DNA of 9,581 nt, from positions 1-9,581 of the forward strand of contig JANELJ010000058.1 in the NCBI GenBank assembly GCA_024511395.1. Reading direction: 5' to 3'. A program made the position numbers and the translations under genes. Source of the stretch: Gammaproteobacteria bacterium (GTDB lineage: Bacteria > Pseudomonadota > Gammaproteobacteria > GRL18). Position 1 is the stretch's first letter. Every line of letters starts with the position of its first letter. Shown in pieces: positions 1 to 6,697 of this stretch. Under the pieces are notes generated by a model. It was given only the letters and a program-made list of their open reading frames with translations, was not told where the DNA came from and ran no database searches.

Positions 1-2
1 CT

Positions 3-140
3 GCTGACTTAAACCACCGCAATGAGCGTTTACACAGTTATTTTTACACCCTCTTACTCATCATTACATGGCTAATAAATAATGCTCCTGGATATTCAAT
101 TAATACAAGCCAAACTTGTAGAATCAAAATTTATTTTTAA
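3..140 (+). CDS. Possible C-terminal tail of a convergent membrane protein (partial, 5' end outside window)
   Basis: From base 3 the plus strand is open for 45 codons to a TAA at 138-140. The translation begins with a polar, charged stretch (ADLNHRNERLHS), continues with a hydrophobic run (YFYTLLLIITWLI) that could be a membrane helix, and ends in a short polar tail. All three minus-strand frames between 1 and 123 carry several stops, so no minus-strand gene occupies this stretch. If real, it converges on the GT4 gene and overlaps its last 17 bases. The family cannot be named from 45 residues; an integral membrane protein of LPS or O-antigen metabolism would fit the setting, but that is a guess. 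A chance open frame in AT-rich DNA is a serious alternative. Confidence 0.3.
   Translation, partial: ADLNHRNERLHSYFYTLLLIITWLINNAPGYSINTSQTCRIKIYF
104..120 (-). terminator. Weak hairpin just past the distal end of the operon
   Basis: The 17 bases form a perfect 6-bp inverted repeat (TACAAG and CTTGTA) around a 5-base loop, three bases beyond the GT4 stop codon. On the minus strand it is followed by TTAATTGAAT rather than a clean T-run, and the stem has only two GC pairs. It is the only hairpin I see at the operon end, but it makes a poor intrinsic terminator. It also lies inside the possible plus-strand reading frame. Confidence 0.2.
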
Positions 141-1260
141 TAAATGGCAACAGCCAGAATCTTTTTTTGACAGATTTATCTGTAAAATTTCTATTTAGCC
201 ACAACTGATTATGTTTATTAATTTTATCTTTTTTTGATTTATCTAGTTGGTAAACTCTTAACATTAGCTCAGATAATTTTTTATCACCACCCACTTCAAA
301 TAACCACTCAGGATCGGTAATTATCTCTTTAGCACCGCCAGCATTAGTACTGATTACCGGTACACCTGCAATAATTGCCTCAAGTAAAACCATACCAAAA
401 GGCTCATGATCTGAGCTGAGCACAAAATTATCAAATGCTTTAAAATAATTTACAGCCTGAGGAACTACACCTAATAATAATACCCGTTTTTCAAGCTTTA
501 ATTTCTTTATCTGCTGTCGTAGCTCATTTTCCAGCCTTCCTTTACCAATAATCACTAATAATGCATTTGATATTTGATCAGAAATTCGACTAAATGCATT
601 GATTAAGGTTTTCTGGTCTTTATCAGGATGTAAACGTCCCACATTAGCAATAACATATTTATCCTGTTCCAGATTCAGATACTCTCTGGCTTCTTTTTTA
701 TCTACCTGTTGTGCTTTTAGCTGTTCAACATTAATGCGATTATACAATGTCTGTATCTGTTCTTCTGGAAAACCGTGCAATACAGATCTCATTTCATCTC
801 GAACAGCATTGGAAACACCTAATAAAAACAGATTCTTTTTATGCCTGTTCAAAAACCAGCGGCGAGTAAAACGCCTGAATTTTCCAAAGGAGTGATTTAC
901 ACCTATGACAGGAAGCTTCTTTATATGTTTGGAAATATATATAGCCTGATACCGATGTGCAATGGCAAAAACAAACTTATACTTTTTACTTAACTCCTTG
1001 AGCTGTCTGATCTGCTTTAATTTTAGACCTCTTAAATCCTTTGACTGATTTTCAAGAAAAACAACCTCATCTGACTGTATCTGCTCTGCAACTTTACCAT
1101 CTTTCTTACCTACCAGAAAGACAGTAACCACCTTGAAGTCTGTTCCCTTAAATAGACTGGCATATTGTCTGGCCACATCAAGATAGGGAAATGTATAGTC
1201 ATAGCATAATTGCAGAACAATTTTATTTTTCTTATTTTCGCTTTTTGTCATTAGATTCAT
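124..1260 (-). CDS. GT4-family glycosyltransferase, probable LPS core sugar transferase
   Basis: This 378-residue protein has the two-domain GT-B layout of retaining GT4 glycosyltransferases. The C-terminal donor-binding half carries GRLHPDKDQ at 208-216 (R209 and K214 in the positions that usually contact the nucleotide-sugar phosphates) and the E-x7-E signature in HEPFGMVLLEA (E286 and E294), followed by GVPVISTNAGGAKEI. No signal peptide or membrane helix is evident, so it should act at the cytoplasmic face of the inner membrane. Its ATG overlaps the TGA of the upstream kinase (ATGA); a second ATG three codons in is an alternative start. As the last gene of a core operon it probably adds a hexose or heptose after WaaG has acted, but donor and acceptor cannot be read from sequence. 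It is clearly richer in A+T and in lysine than waaG, waaC or waaF, which may indicate separate acquisition. Confidence 0.85.
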   Translation of the reverse strand: MNLMTKSENKKNKIVLQLCYDYTFPYLDVARQYASLFKGTDFKVVTVFLVGKKDGKVAEQIQSDEVVFLENQSKDLRGLKLKQIRQLKELSKKYKFVFAIAHRYQAIYISKHIKKLPVIGVNHSFGKFRRFTRRWFLNRHKKNLFLLGVSNAVRDEMRSVLHGFPEEQIQTLYNRINVEQLKAQQVDKKEAREYLNLEQDKYVIANVGRLHPDKDQKTLINAFSRISDQISNALLVIIGKGRLENELRQQIKKLKLEKRVLLLGVVPQAVNYFKAFDNFVLSSDHEPFGMVLLEAIIAGVPVISTNAGGAKEIITDPEWLFEVGGDKKLSELMLRVYQLDKSKKDKINKHNQLWLNRNFTDKSVKKRFWLLPFIKNKF

Positions 1261-2033
1261 TCCCTGTTGTAAAAAAAACGGGTGATTTTCCGTATCAGTT
1301 TTTTGTCTTTCCGAGTTAATTTTTTACACTGAGCATAATCTTTATAAAATCTTAAGCGCTGGGTTCTGGACAGTTCATATTTTGCCCGTTTGTCCAGACA
1401 GGCCAGATCCTTAATGCGCCGGTATTCAAAAAAGGGGGGATACCATTTCATTCCAGATGGGCAGTCAATTAAAAATATCTGCGGTTGTTCTTCCTGTAGC
1501 TGCACCATAATATTTCGCCATTTATGATCATTATGGGCAAAATTATGCTGGTGCATAATACGAGTAGCTCTGGCCAGTTGTCGGGTGACATAGGCCACCC
1601 ACTGACGGTTTTCTATCAAGTGCCTGTGATGATCGGCAATATCAGCCAGATCAGAAGTATTAATTAATTCTTCTGTAATAAGTATTCCACGATTATTAAC
1701 CCAGACAATCGTTTCTCTGCCGTAGGCGACCACTTTGGCAACTGGAATACCGACCGATGCAAACCAGAGCAGGTTTTGCCATTCAGTCTGAATTTTGCTC
1801 TGTCCCAGATAGCGCTGAAATTTTTTTCTGGAAATATTATATTTTTTAAGATAATAATTTTTGCTGTCAATTTGGATTTTGTAAACCTGGCTAAGAGGGC
1901 TTTTGGTTATAAACTCACCTTTATAATCATAGGCCGTATCAAAGTCTGCCAGTTGACAGCCCAGTTCGGTATTATGATATTCCGGTACAATGGTCCAAGT
2001 GATTTTTTTATTAAAAAACTTTTCCAGGATCAT
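1257..2033 (-). CDS. Lipopolysaccharide core kinase, InaA/KdkA-like, single domain
   Basis: A 258-residue protein of the protein-kinase-like LPS kinase superfamily. A candidate ATP-binding lysine lies in YLKKYN (K63/K64), the catalytic loop is HNDHKWRN (H167, D169, N173), and the metal-binding motif is LIDCPSG (D190). Length matches single-domain InaA-family kinases. By context it should phosphorylate a sugar of the LPS inner core, heptose or Kdo, on the cytoplasmic side; the exact position is unknown. It resembles the extra kinase genes found beside waaP in Pseudomonas. The ATG at 2033 is the first possible start in frame (a TAG lies just upstream) and has no good Shine-Dalgarno sequence. 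A 61-base gap separates it from waaP, while its own stop overlaps the next gene by four bases. His170 follows the catalytic Asp where Leu is common in related loops. Confidence 0.85.
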   Translation of the reverse strand: MILEKFFNKKITWTIVPEYHNTELGCQLADFDTAYDYKGEFITKSPLSQVYKIQIDSKNYYLKKYNISRKKFQRYLGQSKIQTEWQNLLWFASVGIPVAKVVAYGRETIVWVNNRGILITEELINTSDLADIADHHRHLIENRQWVAYVTRQLARATRIMHQHNFAHNDHKWRNIMVQLQEEQPQIFLIDCPSGMKWYPPFFEYRRIKDLACLDKRAKYELSRTQRLRFYKDYAQCKKLTRKDKKLIRKITRFFYNRE

Positions 2034-2094
2034 GGCTATGGATTATCAAAGGTTAATAATGAGTTTAATAATAAATACTGCATAATGGTTTATT

Positions 2095-2913
2095 TCAGGC
2101 AATGGCATCGCCTTTGCGTTGTTTTCTTTGCCAGAGTTTCTGCCCCTGCTGTTCCACCTTTTGCCAGAAAGGTTTATTTTGAGTTAAACATTGTTTTAAT
2201 GAAGTATTATCATACCATTTCATAAAGCGGAAAAAATCCCGTCGGGTCAGGCCAATGTCCATAGCAGAATAATACAGGCTGCCGATATCTTTTACCCGCC
2301 AGCGCAGAGGGGTATGCTTGCGTATTTGCGCCCGGTGCAGGTCAATTAAGGACAGTTTAATATTATCTGCTGTCAGTTTATCGCGGCCTATGGATATATC
2401 CATAAGGAAATGACAGATATAATAGTCCCGATGGTTAATGCCGTTATTATGCAATGTACGGCTGATATAAGCCACCTTTTCAATAAGACGGTATTTAAAA
2501 TTAAAAACTGGTTTTTGCGTTTTCCAGGACAGGCAGTAATCTTCCAAGCTGATGATGTTAATTAAGTCTTCGGTAATAATAAAAGACTGTTGCTGTGCCG
2601 GGTTCCAGCCTTTCTGTCCATAGGCGGCTATGGTCATGGTGTCTATTTTTAAATGCTCAAGGGCATGAATGGCATCATACTCATTTTTAGCGCCTAATAC
2701 CGGTAAACGCAGGCGCAGCAGATTGTCGATAATTTCCAGCCAGCCGACACCCCGATGAATTTTTATAAAAAAACTCTGTCCTTCAATTTCAAAGCGCAGG
2801 GTTTTTCGGGCTTCCAGGGAGCGGTAGATTTCACCCTGCAGCTGTTCAATAGCCTGAAAGGGATTCTGTTTGTGCCAGTAGTGTTTGAAAAGTGCGTTAA
2901 GTTCTAATTGCAT
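2095..2913 (-). CDS. waaP: Lipopolysaccharide core heptose(I) kinase WaaP (RfaP)
   Basis: WaaP phosphorylates heptose I of the LPS inner core using ATP, providing phosphates for cation cross-bridging of the outer membrane. The 272-residue product is close to the usual length (about 265-270) and resembles Pseudomonas WaaP throughout. The N-terminal region ends in FFIKIHRGVGW, with the probable ATP-binding Lys51; LPVLGAKNEYDAI follows; the catalytic loop is NHRDYYICHFL with Asp163; the metal-binding segment is LIDLHRAQ with Asp191; and the C-terminal part contains the family stretch DIGLTRRDFFRF. All key kinase residues are present, so it should be active. It starts six bases after the TAA of the two-domain kinase, with only a weak purine-rich stretch upstream, so its translation probably follows from that gene. 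In Pseudomonas waaP directly follows waaG; here a kinase fusion lies between them. Confidence 0.95.
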   Translation of the reverse strand: MQLELNALFKHYWHKQNPFQAIEQLQGEIYRSLEARKTLRFEIEGQSFFIKIHRGVGWLEIIDNLLRLRLPVLGAKNEYDAIHALEHLKIDTMTIAAYGQKGWNPAQQQSFIITEDLINIISLEDYCLSWKTQKPVFNFKYRLIEKVAYISRTLHNNGINHRDYYICHFLMDISIGRDKLTADNIKLSLIDLHRAQIRKHTPLRWRVKDIGSLYYSAMDIGLTRRDFFRFMKWYDNTSLKQCLTQNKPFWQKVEQQGQKLWQRKQRKGDAIA

Positions 2914-2919
2914 TGCGGC

Positions 2920-4455
2920 TTAACTTCTCTGATTGCTGATCTGACGACTCAGCCAGCTTAAGTTAAAAAATTCCTTCCAGTGCTGGTAGCAGGCTTTTTT
3001 GTCCCAGTTTTTTAAAAAGCGTTTGTGATCTTTTTGCTGTTGTTGTTTAAAACCACGCTGCCACGGGTGTTGTTTCATGGCATCCAGATCGATCAGGTAC
3101 ACCTGCTCCTGATGGATAATAAAATTACTGCCTTTTAGATCGCCATGGGTGATCCGGTATTGAGCCAGCTTGTCCAGTATGTTTAATATACTTTGTGCTA
3201 CACAGTGCTTAGTCTGTTCATTATGCCGTTCTGAACAGAAATATGTCCAGCTGTCTTCTCCCGGCTGGTAGCATGTAATAAAATAGCTGCGGCGTTTGCC
3301 CAGAGTATTATTATGTTCCACCACCGCTACTGGTGCCGGTGTTGCTATACCCATAAACTGCAGTAAGTGAGCATTCTTCCACGACTTTCTGGCACGGCTC
3401 ATACGGCCTTTGTGGCTTAGCTCATAGGCGGCACCTTTAGGGTTATAGCGTTTTATAACCAGTTCTTCATTACCCAGATTTACACGTTTAACAGTACAGG
3501 TATTGCCCTGTTTTAAAAACACGGAGGTATCGGCATTAAAATAGTGTTCTGGATTCTGTAAAAGAGCTCTGATCTGAGGGCTGTCATATTCCCGGCGCAG
3601 CAGAAAACCGTATGACCGATTTTCTGAATCTGTAGATTTTTGAGTCACACTCTTTCCAGTCACATTCTTACCGGTCACGACGTCTGTACAATCTCTAAAG
3701 ATTTTTTTCAGATAATGTTTTATGCGCCAGTTCTGATGGTGCTTAATGAGTTTTAAAAAGAAGGTTTCCTGATCATTAAGATCCAGGGCATTAAGCTGTG
3801 CATAACAATCAAGCAAAAGCGGATAATCGGCGGGCTTTATATCAAAACTCTGCGCCAGAAAAACGGCCAGATTTTTTAAGCGGGCATTGATGTTCAGCGG
3901 CCTTGAAAAAGATTTGACTTCTTCGCCATCAAGCGTGTAAACCTCACCGGATTGTGCCAGATAAAAATTAGCATAATGCAGATCCTGATGTGCCAGAGCT
4001 GCCTTATGGTGCTGCGTCAGCACCTGCATACAGGCTTTAAGTTTTTCAAGTTTGTCTGCATAGCTGCTTGTGTTCCAGAACTGTGCCAGACTTTCCCCCT
4101 GAATATACTCAAAGATTAACACTTCAATACCTTCATCGGTGCGGCCTGCAAAAATAATGGCCGGGGTTAAAATCTTTTTATCCAGCAGTCGTTGTGCGCC
4201 ATCCAGTTCTCTTTGCCAGTGCACTTTAGCGCGTTTTTTATGCACAAACAGTTTAATAATCACCGGAGTGTTCCGGTATTCTCCGCGAAACACCAGCCGT
4301 TTGCTAGGGACATGTCTCAGTAACCGCTGACAGAGCAACGGCTGGTTCCGCACACTAAGCTGCAGATCGCTGTCCAGCGTAAAGGATCTGTCTCGCAGAC
4401 GGTCTGCCATTTGGTCTGATCGTTGCTCTTGTGATTGATGTACTAATGGTTTCAT
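2920..4455 (-). CDS. Two-domain (tandem) lipopolysaccharide core kinase-like protein
   Basis: A 511-residue protein made of two consecutive kinase-like domains. Domain 1 (about 50-240) has VIIKLF with Lys68, catalytic loop HQDLHYAN (H156, D158, N163) and metal-site motif TLDGEE (D176). Domain 2 (about 285-490) has LVIKRYN with Lys335, loop HGDLKGSN (H437, D439, N444) and LIDLDAM (D456). Both keep the catalytic Asp, the Asn and the metal-binding Asp, so neither looks like an obvious pseudokinase. A lysine- and serine-rich linker (about 250-280) separates them. The layout recalls the two-domain kinase of the Pseudomonas waa cluster (PA5006 type). It probably phosphorylates inner-core heptoses; which residue each domain modifies cannot be told. 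The ATG shares one base with the waaG TAA (TAATG) and lacks a Shine-Dalgarno, so reinitiation after waaG is likely. The alternative Met16 start has no better ribosome site. Confidence 0.85.
   Translation of the reverse strand: MKPLVHQSQEQRSDQMADRLRDRSFTLDSDLQLSVRNQPLLCQRLLRHVPSKRLVFRGEYRNTPVIIKLFVHKKRAKVHWQRELDGAQRLLDKKILTPAIIFAGRTDEGIEVLIFEYIQGESLAQFWNTSSYADKLEKLKACMQVLTQHHKAALAHQDLHYANFYLAQSGEVYTLDGEEVKSFSRPLNINARLKNLAVFLAQSFDIKPADYPLLLDCYAQLNALDLNDQETFFLKLIKHHQNWRIKHYLKKIFRDCTDVVTGKNVTGKSVTQKSTDSENRSYGFLLRREYDSPQIRALLQNPEHYFNADTSVFLKQGNTCTVKRVNLGNEELVIKRYNPKGAAYELSHKGRMSRARKSWKNAHLLQFMGIATPAPVAVVEHNNTLGKRRSYFITCYQPGEDSWTYFCSERHNEQTKHCVAQSILNILDKLAQYRITHGDLKGSNFIIHQEQVYLIDLDAMKQHPWQRGFKQQQQKDHKRFLKNWDKKACYQHWKEFFNLSWLSRQISNQRS
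3634..3678 (-). repeat. Three tandem 15-nt units in the linker of the two-domain kinase
   Basis: Three adjacent in-frame units encode VTGKN, VTGKS and VTQKS (residues 260-274). The first two units agree at 12 of 15 bases, the second and third at 10 of 15. They lie exactly between the two kinase domains, where length change is tolerated, and look like a linker lengthened by local duplication. Confidence 0.75.
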
Positions 4456-5636
4456 TACATGGCAAGCGCAGCAGCGGGTTTTGAATTATGGTTCTGATAG
4501 ACATTAGCCTGTAAGCGTATCCGCCCGGTCTGTTCTATAATATCATCCACCCATTGCGGCATACTGAAAATATCACTGCTGCGCATATAGGCCAGAGCAT
4601 TCTCCTGCCATTGCTGCCATTCTTCTGAAGTCAGCATCTGCTGCAGAAGCTGATTAAATTCTGCCTGCGTAAAAGGCTCAGACAATACCAGCCCGGCCTG
4701 AGCTTTTTCTATATGAAAGGCATAGCCGCAAACGCCGCTGATCAGTTGCGGGATACCGGCGGCAACGGCCTCCAGTAACACGGTGCCAGTATTTTCATGC
4801 CGCGCGGGATGCAGAAACAGATCGCTGGCCAGTAGTAACTGAGGAATATCGTCTCTGGCGCCAGGCAGCCAAACCTGCTGCTCAATACCGAGTTTTGCTG
4901 CCAGTTTTCGGTATTTACTAAGTTTGTCTTCTCCAGCCACCAGCAAATAAGTCCGGCTCCTTAAAGATTCAGGCAGGCTGGCCAGTGCTGCCATGGATCG
5001 ATCTACGCCCTTTCTGCGGTAACCGGTACCTATCATTAATAACAGTTTGTCATCGTCTTTTAGCCCCAGTTCCTGACGTTTTTCAGCACGGATCTGTTCG
5101 GCATTATTGGGACGTATGCGGGAACGATCCACACCCGGCGGCAGGGAATGGAAACGTTGATCCGGGGTATGGTAAATTTTTTTAAAATTCTCCATCTGGA
5201 TATCGGATATAAACAGCAGTTCCACATTTTTATCCGGCTCAAACACCGATTCTTCCATGGCCTTAAAGACCTTATAGCGTTTACCCAGCCGATACAGCTT
5301 ACCATGCTGTTCTCTGACCTTCGCTTCATAACAGGGATCGGCCGCATAGTAGAGATCCAGATCGGGCATTTTATTAAACCCCACCACAAGATCGAAGCGA
5401 TCAGCCAGCAGATGTTCCGTCAGTTTACGGGAAAAATCATCGATTCGCTGATGATTGGAGATCCCTTTAACGGGGATCATGGTCACATTAAAGCCATCGG
5501 GAATATCACCTTCCCAGATAAAACTGAACACATGAATCTCATGGCCTCTGGCCTGACATTCTTTGGCAATTCTTAAAAAGTCCCGTTCCAGTCCACCGTA
5601 AGGAAAGTATTTAAACAGGGCAAAGGCTAGTTTCAT
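4455..5636 (-). CDS. waaG: LPS core glycosyltransferase I, WaaG (RfaG)
   Basis: WaaG transfers the first outer-core sugar to heptose II at the cytoplasmic face of the inner membrane; the sugar is glucose in enterics and an N-acetylgalactosamine in Pseudomonas, and which applies here is unknown. The 393-residue protein opens with the WaaG hallmark FKYFPYGGLERDFLRIA (8-24), has GTGYRRKGVDRS (203-214, with R208 and K209 as probable phosphate contacts) and the GT4 E-x7-E motif in ARHENTGTVLLEA (E281 and E289). It is about 20 residues longer than the usual 370-375, the surplus being a polar, Ala-rich C-terminal tail. Its ATG overlaps the waaC TGA (ATGA) and a short AGG lies ten bases upstream, so coupling to waaC is expected. 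Its GC content is visibly higher than that of the distal operon genes. Confidence 0.95.
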   Translation of the reverse strand: MKLAFALFKYFPYGGLERDFLRIAKECQARGHEIHVFSFIWEGDIPDGFNVTMIPVKGISNHQRIDDFSRKLTEHLLADRFDLVVGFNKMPDLDLYYAADPCYEAKVREQHGKLYRLGKRYKVFKAMEESVFEPDKNVELLFISDIQMENFKKIYHTPDQRFHSLPPGVDRSRIRPNNAEQIRAEKRQELGLKDDDKLLLMIGTGYRRKGVDRSMAALASLPESLRSRTYLLVAGEDKLSKYRKLAAKLGIEQQVWLPGARDDIPQLLLASDLFLHPARHENTGTVLLEAVAAGIPQLISGVCGYAFHIEKAQAGLVLSEPFTQAEFNQLLQQMLTSEEWQQWQENALAYMRSSDIFSMPQWVDDIIEQTGRIRLQANVYQNHNSKPAAALAM

Positions 5637-6697
5637 GCAGATTGAACCTGATCGAGTAAGGAATGCAGTGATTGTATGACATTCTGCGGGGTAATATCAA
5701 AAAAACACTCGGGACTGATATGTTCCCTCACTTTGTCACAGTGCTTTTTAAAGCAGGGGGCGCAGTCCAGTGTGGCCTGCAGATGACATTGATGTTTACC
5801 ATAAGTACCCGTCAGTCCCGCACTGGTAGGGCCGTAGACTGCCACCACCGGTTTATCCAGTGCAGCGGCCAGATGAGCCAGGCCAGTATCCACAGCGACC
5901 ACAGCGGTTACCCGGCGCAGTTGTGCCATGAGTTCAGTCAGGGACATTTTATCCAGCACATTTATGGCCGTTTGAGAATGACTTCCAGCCTGAGCCTTAA
6001 TTCGTTCGGCTCTCTGATATTCTGCCTCATTTCCCCAGGGCAGCAGAATAGTATAACCTTCATGGCTTAACAGCCCCGCCAGTTGCTGCCAGTATGTTTC
6101 CAGCCAGTGTTTGGTGGGCCAGGTAGTACCGTGCAGAAATAATATGGAAGGTGGTTGATGTTTCTGCTGTGCCTGCTGTGTAATATGCGGCAGGCCGTAA
6201 TTTGTTTTTTCAGGCTGATTCGGGTTGTCTAGGGTATAGCCCAGAACCGCAGCAAACAACTGACGAACCCGCTCTACGGCATGCTGTTTTCCGTGTACTG
6301 ACAGAGGATACTGATAAAACCTTGATGCCAGTGGTTCACGGGCAGAGTTTTTATCCAGTCCGTAAACCGGCCCATGAGTATAACGGGTCAGCCAGGCACT
6401 TTTTAACAACCCCTGGGCATCTATAATATAGTCGTATTGGCAGGCACTGATGCGTTGTTTAAACTGTTTCCACTCTTCTGAAAACAGGGTTTTAATCGGC
6501 TGTTTACGCCAGCGTCGGATAGCCACCGGTATAATAGTTTTAACTGCCGGGTGCCAGGCAGGTATTTCTGCAAAAGTTTCTTCCACCACCCAGTCAAACT
6601 CAATATCCCCTAGGGCATTAACGGCATCAGTTATAGCCGGCAGGGTATGAATAATATCTCCTAATGAAGAGGTTTTTATAATCAGGCAGCGGATCAA
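5633..6697 (-). CDS. waaC: ADP-heptose:LPS heptosyltransferase I, WaaC (RfaC)
   Basis: WaaC adds the first L-glycero-D-manno-heptose from ADP-heptose to Kdo2-lipid A. The 354-residue GT9 protein begins with the family N-terminus CLIIKTSSLGDIIHTLP (candidate catalytic Asp14, matching Asp13 of the E. coli enzyme), then IPVAIRRWRK, IDAQGLLKSAWL, the donor-site segment HGTTWPTKHW (Lys196) and VAVDTGLAHLAAAL (Asp270) followed by VYGPTSAG. The N-terminal motif fixes the start: the only suitable initiator is TTG at 6697-6695, overlapping the waaF stop as TTGA, with an AAGG ten bases upstream. Near the C-terminus is a cysteine cluster (C312, C315, C320 and C331) that E. coli WaaC, as I recall it, lacks; many other GT9 proteins have it. 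The assignment as WaaC rather than another GT9 enzyme rests on the N-terminal motif and the adjacent waaF. Confidence 0.95.
   Translation of the reverse strand: MIRCLIIKTSSLGDIIHTLPAITDAVNALGDIEFDWVVEETFAEIPAWHPAVKTIIPVAIRRWRKQPIKTLFSEEWKQFKQRISACQYDYIIDAQGLLKSAWLTRYTHGPVYGLDKNSAREPLASRFYQYPLSVHGKQHAVERVRQLFAAVLGYTLDNPNQPEKTNYGLPHITQQAQQKHQPPSILFLHGTTWPTKHWLETYWQQLAGLLSHEGYTILLPWGNEAEYQRAERIKAQAGSHSQTAINVLDKMSLTELMAQLRRVTAVVAVDTGLAHLAAALDKPVVAVYGPTSAGLTGTYGKHQCHLQATLDCAPCFKKHCDKVREHISPECFFDITPQNVIQSLHSLLDQVQSA

Noticed and set aside
599..895. Plus-strand 98-codon frame inside the GT4 gene
   Set aside because: It lies wholly within a well-supported GT4 gene on the other strand and its translation is cysteine- and serine-rich with no recognisable family.
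1776..2225. Plus-strand 149-codon frame across the kinase and waaP genes
   Set aside because: It is antisense to two genes with clear kinase motifs, spans their junction and shows no domain; it reads as a shadow frame.
5148..5576. Plus-strand 142-codon frame inside waaG
   Set aside because: It is fully antisense to conserved waaG sequence, with no ribosome site or family resemblance.
5672..6070. Plus-strand 132-codon frame inside waaC
   Set aside because: It is antisense to the conserved C-terminal half of waaC and has no recognisable domain.
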